Assembly: GCF_003337565.1 (NCBI RefSeq)
Contig: NZ_QPJL01000005.1
Span: forward strand, 62,001-126,000
Direction: 5' to 3'
Origin: Paracoccus lutimaris
GTDB taxonomy: Bacteria > Pseudomonadota > Alphaproteobacteria > Rhodobacterales > Rhodobacteraceae
DNA: 64,000 nucleotides
The notes beneath the pieces were generated by a model. It searched no databases, was not told the origin of the DNA, and saw only the letters and a program-made list of their open reading frames with translations. Both the position numbers and the translations under genes were made by a program. This document shows, one piece after another, positions 1-8,424 of this stretch (position 1 is the first letter of the stretch; each line of letters begins with the position of its first letter).

Positions 1-557
1 ACCATTGCCGAAAGGCTGGAAAACATGTCGTTGAGCTGGCGCAGCGGCGTGTTCAGCACCGGGCTGTCGGGGTCCAGCGCGATCCCCAGCAGATGCAGCC
101 GCCCGTCCAGAAAGGTTTCGGCGTCAAAGGTCGAGGGCGCCGAAAGCCGCTGCAAGGCCGCCCGCGCCACCTCGCGCTCTGGGCTGATGACCACGTCGAT
201 GGGCAGGTGATCGGTGCGATAAAGATCGGAGTAGATCGCATCGAGATAGGCGCCCGAGCGCAGTCGCGCGATCTTGCGCGGCACCTGAAACACCGAATGC
301 GCCATCTGGCAGGTGACCATGTTCACCTCGTCCGAATGGGTCGCGGCAATGATCAGGTCGGCGTCGCGCGCGCCTGCGCGGTCCAGCACGTCGGGGTGGC
401 TGGCAAAGCCGGTCACGCCCTGAACGTCCAGCGCATCGGTGGCGCGCCGGATCAGCTCGGCATTGGTATCGATGATGGTGACGTCATTGCGTTCGCCCGA
501 AAGGTGGCGCGCGATGTGCCAGCCAACCTGACCCGCCCCGCAGATTATGATCTTCAT
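1..557 (-). CDS. trkA: Trk potassium uptake protein TrkA, N-terminal part (runs off window)
   Basis: This is the peripheral NAD(H)-binding subunit of the Trk potassium transporter, which gates K+ uptake by the TrkH/TrkG channel on the inner face of the membrane. About 185 residues are visible. The protein starts MKIIICGAGQVGWHIARHL, a Rossmann glycine motif (GAGQVG) followed by an acidic residue in VTIIDTN, the usual RCK nucleotide-binding pattern. The second RCK/TrkA-C half lies beyond position 1. It follows ntrX on the same strand after a 212-nt gap that contains a long hairpin. In Rhodobacteraceae trkA commonly follows ntrX. The reading is secure, but the gene is incomplete only because the window ends. 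Confidence 0.93.
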   Translation of the reverse strand, partial: MKIIICGAGQVGWHIARHLSGERNDVTIIDTNAELIRRATDALDVQGVTGFASHPDVLDRAGARDADLIIAATHSDEVNMVTCQMAHSVFQVPRKIARLRSGAYLDAIYSDLYRTDHLPIDVVISPEREVARAALQRLSAPSTFDAETFLDGRLHLLGIALDPDSPVLNTPLRQLNDMFSSLSAM

Positions 558-673
558 CCTGTGTCCAGCCTGCTGCCGCCGTAAGACGCGATCCTAACGC
601 GCGGGAAGGGCGGCGGATACTGGAAAACATCCGTCCCAGATCCGCAGGCCCACCGCTGGCGGAAAGGCCGCAT

Positions 674-746
674 GGATATTTGGATGAAGAAGAAATCCAC
701 GCCGCGCACAAGGCTGGCCGGCTGTTTCTTCTTCACTCAAATATCC
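674..746. repeat. Long inverted repeat between ntrX and trkA
   Basis: Two 22-nt arms (674-695 and 725-746) are reverse complements with two adjacent mismatches, separated by a 29-nt loop. The arms are A/T- and purine-rich (GGATATTTGGATG then GAAGAAGAAA), unlike the GC-rich surroundings. The element lies just after the ntrX stop and about 115 nt before the trkA start. It could be a terminator or attenuator, an mRNA-stabilising hairpin, or a copy of a dispersed repeat. From memory, similar GGATATTTGGATGAAGAAG-type stem-loops are frequent in Rhodobacteraceae, but I could not check this. Confidence 0.75.
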
Positions 747-769
747 AAAGGACCTCGCCGCTCGCGCGG

Positions 770-2158
770 TCATTTCCCGGTCACCTCGTCCTCGACGCGG
801 ACCCCGCCGACGACGCCCAGAGATTTCAGTTTGCGATGCAGGGCGCTGCGCTCCATTCCGACGAATTGCGCGGTGCGGCTGATATTGCCGCCAAAGCGGT
901 TGATCTGCGCCAGCAGGTATTCGCGCTCGAAGAGCTCGCGCGCCTCGCGCAGGGCAAGGCTGGTGATCTGCGGGCCCAGGGCCAGCGCATCGCCGCTGCT
1001 GGAGGCGCCGCCCTGGGTTTCCAGCTCGGACGGCTGGATCGGGCCCGAGCCGTCGCCCAGGATCAGCACTCGCTCGATCACGTTGCGCAGTTGGCGGATA
1101 TTGCCCGGCCAGTTCATCGCCTGCAGCGCGGCGCTGGTTTCCTCGGGCAGGGCGCGCTGTGGCAGGCCCTGATTGGTATGGAACTGTTCGATGAAATGCT
1201 CGGCCAGCATCGGGATATCCTCGCGCCGCTCGGAAAGCGAGGGCACGGCGACCGGCACCACGTTCAGCCGGTCGTAAAGTTCCTGCCGGAAGCGACCGGC
1301 CGAGATTTCCGCCGTCAGGTCGCGATTGGTCGAGGAAATCACCCGCAGGTCCACCCGCACCTTGTCGGTGCCGCCAGAGCGCTGAAACTGCTGTTCGGTC
1401 AGCACGCGCAGGATCTTGGGCTGCGTGCCAAGGGGCATGTCAGCCACCTCGTCGAAATAGATCACCCCGCCATGGGCCTGTTCCAGCAGCCCCGGCTCGA
1501 CGCCGCGGCCTTCGGTCTCGCGGCCAAAGAGCACCTCCTCCATGTGGTCGGGCTCGATGGTGGCGCAGGACACGGTGACAAAGGACTCGCGCGCACGGGG
1601 GCTGAGCGCATGGATGAAGCGCGCGGCGATTTCCTTGCCCGCCCCCGGCTCGCCGGTCAACATGACCCGGCCATTCGATTTCGCCACCTTGTCGAGCTGT
1701 TCGCGCAAGCGCCGGAAGGCCGCCGAATTCCCCAGCATCTCGGTCGCGCGGGTCTCGCCGCGTTTCAGGGTCGAGTTCTCGTGCCGCAGGCGCGAGGCCT
1801 CCATCGCGCGGCGGATCACCACCAGAAGCTGGTCGATATTGAAGGGCTTCTCGATGAAGTCGTAAGCGCCCTGCTTGATCGCCGCGACCGCGATCTCGAT
1901 ATTGCCATGCCCCGAGATGATCACCACCGGCACGTCCGGATTGTTGCGCTTGACCTGCTTGAGGATGTCGATCCCGTCCATCTTGCTGTCCTTCAGCCAG
2001 ATATCCAGGATCATCAGCGCCGGCTCGCCCGCGTTCAGCTCGGCCACCGCCTCGTCGGAATTGGCGGCAAGCCTTGTGGCATAGCCTTCGTCACGCAGAA
2101 TGTCCGAAATCAGTTCGCGAATGTCGCGTTCATCATCAACGATAAGAATATCACTCAT
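770..2158 (-). CDS. ntrX: Nitrogen regulation response regulator NtrX
   Basis: NtrX is the response regulator partner of the membrane kinase NtrY. The 462 residues comprise a receiver domain (about 1-118, phospho-acceptor Asp52 in LMILDIWL, Lys104 in EKP), an AAA+ domain (Walker A GEPGAGKE at 169-176, Walker B GVIYFDEVAD at 231-240) and a C-terminal Fis-type helix-turn-helix (NISRTAQFVGMERSALHRKL). The L1 loop reads EEVLFGRETEGRG and lacks GAFTGA, so classical sigma-54 activation is not expected. Its start overlaps the 3' end of ntrY by 4 nt (ATGA), indicating translational coupling. Identity is secure. Confidence 0.96.
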   Translation of the reverse strand: MSDILIVDDERDIRELISDILRDEGYATRLAANSDEAVAELNAGEPALMILDIWLKDSKMDGIDILKQVKRNNPDVPVVIISGHGNIEIAVAAIKQGAYDFIEKPFNIDQLLVVIRRAMEASRLRHENSTLKRGETRATEMLGNSAAFRRLREQLDKVAKSNGRVMLTGEPGAGKEIAARFIHALSPRARESFVTVSCATIEPDHMEEVLFGRETEGRGVEPGLLEQAHGGVIYFDEVADMPLGTQPKILRVLTEQQFQRSGGTDKVRVDLRVISSTNRDLTAEISAGRFRQELYDRLNVVPVAVPSLSERREDIPMLAEHFIEQFHTNQGLPQRALPEETSAALQAMNWPGNIRQLRNVIERVLILGDGSGPIQPSELETQGGASSSGDALALGPQITSLALREARELFEREYLLAQINRFGGNISRTAQFVGMERSALHRKLKSLGVVGGVRVEDEVTGK

Positions 2159-4428
2159 TTCACAGTTTCCTGATCCAGTTTCTGGCGACGTGCCGGCAGA
2201 CGGACCGGCTGACGCTCGCGCGGCAGTCGGATTTCGGCCATGGCGCCCTGCTGACCGGGGGCATCGGTCAGCGACAGGCTGCCGCCATGTTCCTCGACAA
2301 TCTTCTTGACGATGGGCAGGCCAAGGCCGGTCCCACCGGGTTTCATGGTCACGTAAGGCTCAAAAAGCCGCGTGCGGTCCTTGGGTAGGCCGGGACCGTT
2401 ATCAATGATGCGGATGGTCACCGCGTCGGGGGCAACGCGCATCTCGACGCGGACTTGGGCCATCCAGCCCTCGGGCGGGTTTTCGCGCAATTCGTCAATA
2501 GCTTCGCCGGCGTTCTTCAGCAGGTTGGTGAAGACCTGCCGCATCATGCCGGCATCGGCATCGACGATCACCGGCTCATCCGGGATCTCGGTGACCAGGG
2601 CGCCTTGCAGGGCGTCGCGCTGCATCAGCTCGCTGTCGCGCAGGAGTTTCGCGATATCGGTTTCCTTGCGGTCCGGTTCAGGCATGCGGGCAAAGCGCGA
2701 GAATTCATCCACGATCCGGCGCAGGTCGTTGGTCTGGCGGATGATGACCTCGGTATATTGCTCAAGCGCCTCGCGCTCGTCGCCGGCGATGGGGCCGAAC
2801 TTGCGCTTCAGGCGTTCCGCCGAAAGCTGGATCGGGGTCAGCGGGTTCTTGATCTCATGGGCGACGCGGCGGGCGACATCGCCCCAGGCCGCCATGCGCT
2901 GCGCCGAGACCAGATCGGTCACATCGTCCAGCGCCACCACATAGCCTTCCAGCCCCCCTGCCGCACCGCGCCGGATCGCCATGCGCACCAGCAGGCTTTC
3001 GACGCGGCCTTCGCGGTTCAGACGGATCTCGTCCTGCACCCATTCATTGACCGACTGATGCAGCCGGTCGAACAGCGGCGCGGATTCCGGCACCGCCTCA
3101 GCGAGCAGCCGGTCATGGTCGTGCGCCGGATCCAGCCCCAAAAGCCGCGTGGCCGAGCGGTTCAGAAAGTCGATCTCGCCCGCCGCATCCAGCCCGATCA
3201 CCCCCGAGGTGACCGAGGACAGCACCGAATCGAACAGCCGCCGCTGGTCATCGGCGGCGCGATAGCTTTCGACCAGCTCGACGCGCTGCTGTTTCAGCTG
3301 CCGGGTCATGCGGTTGAAGCTTTGGCCCAGCGTCTGGATCTCGTCCCCGGTGTCGGGTTCGGGGATTTGCAGGTCCAGATTGCCCTTGCCGACCTGTTCC
3401 GAGGCCTCGGCCAGCCGCCCGATCGGGCGCGACAGACGGTCGGCGAACCACAGGCCCAACCACATCGCCGCCGCCACAAGAAGCAGCGCGAAACCCAAGT
3501 AAAGCAAGGAAAATTCCAGAAGGACGCGACCGCGTTCCTGTTCCAGCCGCTGATATTCGCCCACCGTCTGGCGGGTGTCGTCCAAAAGCCCCAGCAGGCT
3601 GCCATCGACATCGCGGGTGACGTAAAGATAGCGGTCGGCCATCGGCGGCAGCGGCACCAGCGCGCGGAACTCGTTGTTCTGCCAGTCCTCGATCAGCACC
3701 AGCCCGGAGGCGCTGGCCTGATCGAATTGCGTGGCCGAGGGCTGTTCGTACCAGAACTGATAGCTGCGCTCGCCGCGCGCCCGGATATTGCCGCGCCCGT
3801 CGATCACATAGGCCTCGCGCAGTCCGCGCTGGATCAGCGCTTGCCCCTGCCCCAGCCATTCGCGCATCATGCCATCGTCAAGGATCGGGCTTTTGCGCGC
3901 CGCATCTGCCAGCGCCCCGGCCAAGAGCTTGGCGTCCTTGGTCAGGTCGCGGCGGTGTTCCTCCTGATAGGCTTCGGCGGCGGAAAGCGAGGTCGAGACC
4001 ACCTGCTGCACCCGGTTCGAAAACCAGCCTTCAAGCCCGATATTGACGGTCAGCCCGGCGAACAGCGCCACCAGCACCGTCGGCACCAGCGCGATGGTGG
4101 CAAAGACGCCCACCAGCCGCAGATGCAGCCGCGATCCGGCGGCAGATTTGCGCCGCGCCGCGACGATGCGCGTCATGCGCGTGACCACCAGCCCGGTCAG
4201 CACGATCAGATAGATCAGGTCCGCCAGCAGCACCAGCCGCAGCATGGTGCGCCCGGCACTTGCGCTGGCAAAGGGTCCCATGACGGCAAATGTCAGCGCC
4301 GCCAGCGCCGGTCCCAGCAGGACCAGCCCCAATGTGGTGGCGTTGCGAAAGCCCCGCTTGCGCCGCAATTTCGCGACGCGTTCCCAGGTTCCTTTGGACA
4401 GCGCGCCTGTCACCTTGTCCGACCCCAC
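2155..4428 (-). CDS. ntrY: Nitrogen regulation sensor histidine kinase NtrY
   Basis: NtrY is an inner-membrane sensor kinase that phosphorylates NtrX. The 757-residue protein has several N-terminal transmembrane segments (roughly 30-150), an extracytoplasmic sensor region, another membrane segment (LLYLGFALLLVAAAMWLGLW), a HAMP linker, a PAS domain (DSVLSSVTSGVIGLDAAGEI), the phospho-acceptor His524 in RRVAHEIKNPLTP, and an ATPase domain with N box (NLLKNAGEAI) and G boxes (DNGPGLP, GGTGLGLPIV). The size and two-part membrane region are typical of NtrY. It sits 69 nt downstream of ntrC and overlaps ntrX. Confidence 0.96.
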   Translation of the reverse strand: MGSDKVTGALSKGTWERVAKLRRKRGFRNATTLGLVLLGPALAALTFAVMGPFASASAGRTMLRLVLLADLIYLIVLTGLVVTRMTRIVAARRKSAAGSRLHLRLVGVFATIALVPTVLVALFAGLTVNIGLEGWFSNRVQQVVSTSLSAAEAYQEEHRRDLTKDAKLLAGALADAARKSPILDDGMMREWLGQGQALIQRGLREAYVIDGRGNIRARGERSYQFWYEQPSATQFDQASASGLVLIEDWQNNEFRALVPLPPMADRYLYVTRDVDGSLLGLLDDTRQTVGEYQRLEQERGRVLLEFSLLYLGFALLLVAAAMWLGLWFADRLSRPIGRLAEASEQVGKGNLDLQIPEPDTGDEIQTLGQSFNRMTRQLKQQRVELVESYRAADDQRRLFDSVLSSVTSGVIGLDAAGEIDFLNRSATRLLGLDPAHDHDRLLAEAVPESAPLFDRLHQSVNEWVQDEIRLNREGRVESLLVRMAIRRGAAGGLEGYVVALDDVTDLVSAQRMAAWGDVARRVAHEIKNPLTPIQLSAERLKRKFGPIAGDEREALEQYTEVIIRQTNDLRRIVDEFSRFARMPEPDRKETDIAKLLRDSELMQRDALQGALVTEIPDEPVIVDADAGMMRQVFTNLLKNAGEAIDELRENPPEGWMAQVRVEMRVAPDAVTIRIIDNGPGLPKDRTRLFEPYVTMKPGGTGLGLPIVKKIVEEHGGSLSLTDAPGQQGAMAEIRLPRERQPVRLPARRQKLDQETVK

Positions 4429-4497
4429 GGTTCTGCCGCTGTGCCGCGGCTTTCCTGTGGCCGCTGCGCGACTCTCGCGCGGCCATCTGTGGCGGTT

Positions 4498-5982
4498 TTA
4501 CATCAGTTTGCGACGCCTTGTCACTTCGATATTCAGATCCGTCAGTTTCTTGCGCAACGTATTGCGATTGATGCCCAAAAGATCGGCGCAGCGCAGCTGG
4601 TTTCCGCCGGTGGCATCCAGCGCCAGCTCCAGCAGGGGCTTTTCGATCTCGCGCAGGATTCGGTCGTAAAGGCCGGGCGGCGGCAGATGATCGCCATGCA
4701 GATCGAAATAGCGTTGCAGATGCATTTCCACCGATTGCGCCAGCCGCATGTTTGCCGGCTCGGCCATGGCCGGGGCGGGGCCTTGCGGTGCGGCCCCCAC
4801 GGTCACGGAGGCCGGGCGCGCATTCGCGGCCGCGACGGACAATGGCGGGGCCTGCGGCTGCAGCCCGGATTCCAGCAGCGCGCCGCGCACCTCGGATTCG
4901 GAGATCTCGGTCCCGGCGGCGGTCAGGGCCAGCCGGCGCATCAGGTTTTCCAGCTCGCGCACATTGCCGGGAAAGGGATGGGCGCGGATCAGCGCCACCG
5001 CGCCCTGTGACAGGGCGCGCTGCGGCAGGCCCTGCGCCGCGGCCCGCGCCAGCAGATGCCGGGCCAGCGGCGGGATATCATCGACGCGCGCGCGCAGCGG
5101 CGGCACGCTGATCGTCACCCCCGCCAGCCGGTAATACAGATCCGCCCGCAGCCGCCCCGAGGCCACATCCGTCTGCGGTTCGGGTCCGGTGGTCGAAACA
5201 AGGCGCGGCATCTGGTGCCGGCTTGGCCCGGCCTCCCAGGTCTCGATCATGCCGATCAGCCGGGCCTGTGCGGCGCTGTCGAACCCGGCCGGGTCCTCGA
5301 CCAGCAGCGTGCCGCCCTGGGCGCGTTCGCCCGCGCGGTGGATCGCCTCTTCGGACAGATCGGCCGAGGTCAGCACCACGAAACCCGCGTCGCGCCGGTC
5401 CGACAGATCGTGAAACGAGCGCGCGACCACGGTCTTGCCCACCCCCGCCTCGCCCGCGATCATCACCGGCAGGTCGGCATTCAGCACCCGCGCCACCATG
5501 CGAAACAGGTTCTGCATCGCCGGGGCATGGCCGATCAGCGGCAAAGTCGGGTCAGCGGCGTTTTCGGGCACGGGCGTCAGGCTGGGCGCGACCGCCGGGG
5601 CCGGCTCGGCCTTGCGGACCCGGCGCGACAGCGCCTGTCCCGCGCTGCTCATCAGGTCGGGCAGGTCAAAGGGCTTGGGCAGATATTCAAAGGCCGCCGC
5701 CTCGGTCGCGCGGATGGCGGTGACGATGGTGTTCTGGGCCGAGATCACGATCACCGGCAGGTCCGGCCGGGCGCTGCGGATCGCCGGGATCATGTCGATG
5801 CCATTGCCATCGGGCATCATCACATCGGTGATGACCAGATCGCCGCGCCCCTCCTCGACCCAGCGCGACAGCTGCGCCAGCGAGCCGGTGGCATGTACCC
5901 GGCAGCCGGCGCGGGTCAGCGCCTGCGTCAGAACGGTGCGGATGGTGCGGTCGTCGTCAGCGATCAGAACGGTGCCGTCCAT
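4498..5982 (-). CDS. ntrC: Nitrogen regulation response regulator NtrC (GAFTGA-less, Rhodobacter type)
   Basis: NtrC is the response regulator of NtrB; when phosphorylated it activates genes for using poor nitrogen sources. The 494 residues hold a receiver domain (Asp53 in LVITDVMMPDG), a AAA+ domain (Walker A GEAGVGKT at 177-184, degenerate Walker B GTLLVEDPAG at 224-233), a low-complexity Ala/Pro linker, and a Fis-like DNA-binding end (NQLRCADLLGINRNTLRKKL). The region between Walker A and B is shortened, and the GAFTGA loop that contacts sigma-54 is absent. Rhodobacter capsulatus NtrC is known to lack this motif and to work with the housekeeping sigma-70 polymerase; the same is inferred here. 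ntrB lies 8 nt upstream. Confidence 0.96.
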   Translation of the reverse strand: MDGTVLIADDDRTIRTVLTQALTRAGCRVHATGSLAQLSRWVEEGRGDLVITDVMMPDGNGIDMIPAIRSARPDLPVIVISAQNTIVTAIRATEAAAFEYLPKPFDLPDLMSSAGQALSRRVRKAEPAPAVAPSLTPVPENAADPTLPLIGHAPAMQNLFRMVARVLNADLPVMIAGEAGVGKTVVARSFHDLSDRRDAGFVVLTSADLSEEAIHRAGERAQGGTLLVEDPAGFDSAAQARLIGMIETWEAGPSRHQMPRLVSTTGPEPQTDVASGRLRADLYYRLAGVTISVPPLRARVDDIPPLARHLLARAAAQGLPQRALSQGAVALIRAHPFPGNVRELENLMRRLALTAAGTEISESEVRGALLESGLQPQAPPLSVAAANARPASVTVGAAPQGPAPAMAEPANMRLAQSVEMHLQRYFDLHGDHLPPPGLYDRILREIEKPLLELALDATGGNQLRCADLLGINRNTLRKKLTDLNIEVTRRRKLM

Positions 5983-5990
5983 GGGATACC

Positions 5991-7151
5991 TCAGGCTTTG
6001 GGCAGGGAAAGGCGAAAGACGGTGCGGCCGGGGCGCGATTCCAGCGCGATCCAGGCGCCGTGGTCGGCAATGATCTTCGAGACCAGCGCCAGCCCCAGCC
6101 CGGTGCCGTTCTCGCGCCCCGAGACAAAGGGCTCAAAGACCTCGGCCACGATGCTGTCGGGAATGCCGGGGCCGTCGTCCTCGATCTCGATCTGCAGGGG
6201 CAGGCTGCGGCCCTGCGGCTCGGCCTCGGTCGGGGCAAGGCGCAGGGCGCCGTCGTAAAAGCTGTGGATGCGGATGGTGCCGGTCTTGCGCCCGGCGCGA
6301 TGGATGGCCTCGGCGGCGTTCTTGACCAGATTCAGGCAGACCTGCACCATCTGGTCGGCATCGATCAGCGCCGGAGGCAACGAGGGGTCGTAATCGGGCA
6401 CGATCTTCAGCCCCTTGCCAAAGCCCACGGCGGCGGAGCGGCGCACGCGCTCCAGCACGTCATGGATATTGACCGCCGCCAGCTTCGGGGCCGAGGTGTC
6501 GCCAAAGCGTTCCACCTGATCCAGCAATTCCACGATGCGGCGCGATTCCGCCACGATCAGGTCGGCCAGGTCCTTGTCCTCGGGGCGCAGGTTCATGCCG
6601 ATCAGCTGCGCGGCGCCGCGAATGCCGGCCAGCGGGTTCTTGATCTCATGCGCCAGCATTTCCGCCATGCCGATGGCCGAGCGCGCGGCCGAGCGCGCCG
6701 CCTGCCCCTGCCCCAGCCGCCCGCCGCCCTCTTGCGGGGCGATCAGGATGGCGGTGCCGCCGGCCGGGCTGGGCGCGGGCCCGGCATGCAGCGTCGCATA
6801 GCGGTCGCTGTGCCCGCCCAGGCGGTCGCCGATCTCAAAGCGGACGCCGGCGCGGTTCATCGCCTCGTGCCCCTCGCGCACGCGTTCCAGAATGGTCGCG
6901 ATCGAGGGCACGATGCGCAGCCTTTTGGCCATTTCCGGCCCTTCGAGCGGCTGGCCCAGCGACGACCGGCACGAGATGTTCAGAAAGGATTCCGCCAGAT
7001 CGTTCATGGCGGCGATGCGCCCCTCGGCATCCAGGATGACGGCGGGCAAGGGCAGCGCCGACCAGTTCGGCCCGACCACGGCGGGGTGAAAGCCGGTCGT
7101 GCGTTCAACCTCGGGGTCGGGGATCAGCTCGGCGCGGCCGCGATGGGTCAT
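5991..7151 (-). CDS. ntrB: Nitrogen regulation sensor kinase NtrB (GlnL)
   Basis: NtrB is the soluble two-component kinase/phosphatase that reads nitrogen status through PII and sets NtrC phosphorylation. The 386-residue protein has an N-terminal PAS domain (LPLPAVILDAEGRIAAMND), no membrane segment, His168 in MLAHEIKNPLAGIRGAAQL, and an ATPase domain with NLVKNAAEAI, DDGPGIP and GTGLGLALV. This is the standard architecture and length for NtrB. Its start overlaps the end of dusB by 4 nt and ntrC follows after 8 nt, so dusB-ntrB-ntrC form one operon, as in the nifR3-ntrBC operon of Rhodobacter. Confidence 0.96.
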   Translation of the reverse strand: MTHRGRAELIPDPEVERTTGFHPAVVGPNWSALPLPAVILDAEGRIAAMNDLAESFLNISCRSSLGQPLEGPEMAKRLRIVPSIATILERVREGHEAMNRAGVRFEIGDRLGGHSDRYATLHAGPAPSPAGGTAILIAPQEGGGRLGQGQAARSAARSAIGMAEMLAHEIKNPLAGIRGAAQLIGMNLRPEDKDLADLIVAESRRIVELLDQVERFGDTSAPKLAAVNIHDVLERVRRSAAVGFGKGLKIVPDYDPSLPPALIDADQMVQVCLNLVKNAAEAIHRAGRKTGTIRIHSFYDGALRLAPTEAEPQGRSLPLQIEIEDDGPGIPDSIVAEVFEPFVSGRENGTGLGLALVSKIIADHGAWIALESRPGRTVFRLSLPKA

Positions 7152-8173
7152 GATGCCACCGTCGCGGGGGTCGCTGTGTCAGGAGCATCCGAAAACCCGG
7201 CGCGGATCGCGTCCAGCGCCGCCTCGGGCGTGGGCGCGCGCAGCAATTCGGCGCGGTTCGGGGCGCCGTTCGCTTCGGCATACCAGCCCAGATGCTTGCG
7301 GGCGACGCGCAGGCCCAGCTCGCGCCCGTAAAGGGACAGGATATCCTGATAATGTTCGGCCACGGCCTCGGCCAGTGCCGCGCCTTGCGGCACCTGCGGC
7401 GCGGGCGTGCCCCAAAGCGCATGCGCGATCTCGGCCAGCCGCCACGGCGCGCCCTGCGCGCCGCGACCGACCATCACCGCCTCGGCCCCCGATTGTTCCA
7501 GCGCCGCGCGGGCCGAGGCCGCATCGACCACATCGCCATTGGCGACCAGAGGCGGCCTGCCCGGTAGGTTCGCGACCGCGCGGATCGCGCGCCAGTCGGC
7601 CTGCCCGGTATAGAACTGCGCCCGCGTCCGGCCATGCACGGTCAGCATCCGCACACCTGCCCCGGCCGCGCGCGCGGCCAGTTCCGGCGCGTTCAGGCAA
7701 TCCTGATCCCAGCCCAGCCGCATCTTCAGCGTCACCGGCAGGTCGGGGACGGCGGCGACCACCGCCTCGACCAGACCCAGCGCGTGGTCCAGATCGCGCA
7801 TCAAGGCCGCCCCCGACAGCCCGCCCGTAACCTTCTTGGCCGGGCAGCCCATATTGATATCGACGATCCGCGCGCCCATCCCGGCGACGATGCGCGCGGT
7901 CTCGGCCATGGCGCCCGCCTCGCGCCCGGCGATCTGGACGCTGACCGGGGCCACGCCCTCGGTCAGGGCCTTGGCGCGGACGGCGGCGCGGGTCGAGGGG
8001 CGCGGCGTCACCATCTCGGTCGAGGCGACCATTTCGCTGACCATCAGCCCCGCCCCGCCGTGACGCGCAACCGCGCGGCGAAACGGCAAATCGGTGATTC
8101 CCGCCATGGGGGCAAGAAAGACCGGCGGGCCAAGCCGCATGCTGCCAAGGATGAGGGGGTCGGGCAATGTCAT
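7148..8173 (-). CDS. dusB: tRNA-dihydrouridine synthase DusB (NifR3)
   Basis: DusB is an FMN-dependent enzyme that reduces specific uridines in tRNA to dihydrouridine. The chosen start (MTLPDPLILGSMRLGPPVFLAPMAG) gives 341 residues. The frame stays open upstream to about 8392, but that extension has no family similarity. Family motifs are APMAGITDLPFR, catalytic Cys110 in DINMGCPAKK, TLKMRLGWD, TVHGRTRAQFY and the FMN phosphate-binding region VMVGRGAQGAPW. It is the first gene of the nitrogen regulation operon. Its historical name nifR3 comes from this position, not from a direct role in nitrogen control. Confidence 0.95.
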   Translation of the reverse strand: MTLPDPLILGSMRLGPPVFLAPMAGITDLPFRRAVARHGGAGLMVSEMVASTEMVTPRPSTRAAVRAKALTEGVAPVSVQIAGREAGAMAETARIVAGMGARIVDINMGCPAKKVTGGLSGAALMRDLDHALGLVEAVVAAVPDLPVTLKMRLGWDQDCLNAPELAARAAGAGVRMLTVHGRTRAQFYTGQADWRAIRAVANLPGRPPLVANGDVVDAASARAALEQSGAEAVMVGRGAQGAPWRLAEIAHALWGTPAPQVPQGAALAEAVAEHYQDILSLYGRELGLRVARKHLGWYAEANGAPNRAELLRAPTPEAALDAIRAGFSDAPDTATPATVAS

Positions 8174-8257
8174 AGGAAACTCGTATGCCGTGTGCGCAGG
8201 ATGCGAAAGAATGCGGCGGATGCCCGGTTTGACGACGTCGGGGCGGGCGCTGGAATC

Positions 8258-8294
8258 TGCCGTGATTTTATGCGATATGCCTAAATAACGTGCA
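8258..8294. promoter_or_regulatory. Tandem NtrC-like dyads upstream of dusB-ntrBC
   Basis: The motif TGC-N11-GCA, the core of NtrC binding sites, occurs at 8278-8294. A second copy with one mismatch (TGC-N11-GCG) lies at 8258-8274, exactly 20 bp away, so both would be on the same face of the helix. They sit 85-121 bp upstream of the dusB ATG in the 251-bp divergent gap with sdaA. R. capsulatus NtrC is known to bind tandem sites of this kind. Autoregulation of the operon is an inference from motif and position only; a chance match is possible in such a short motif. Confidence 0.4.
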
Positions 8295-8424
8295 GTCAGC
8301 AACTCGTCAAATGTCGCAGAGCTTCGCCCCGCGCGTCGCAGCCGCTCTGGTCGGGCGGCGGCGCCGGGGCTAGACTGCCCCTTAGCCACCAATCACCGCC
8401 ACCGATCCATGAGGGAGCCGCACC

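Noticed and set aside
680..2173. A 497-codon open frame on the plus strand
   Set aside because: It is antisense to ntrX, lacks any family motif and has the His/Gly/Gln-rich composition typical of antisense frames in high-GC genes. NtrX on the other strand is unmistakable.
2455..5010. An 851-codon open frame on the plus strand
   Set aside because: It runs antisense across ntrY and ntrC and is a GC-bias artefact with no start context or recognisable domain.
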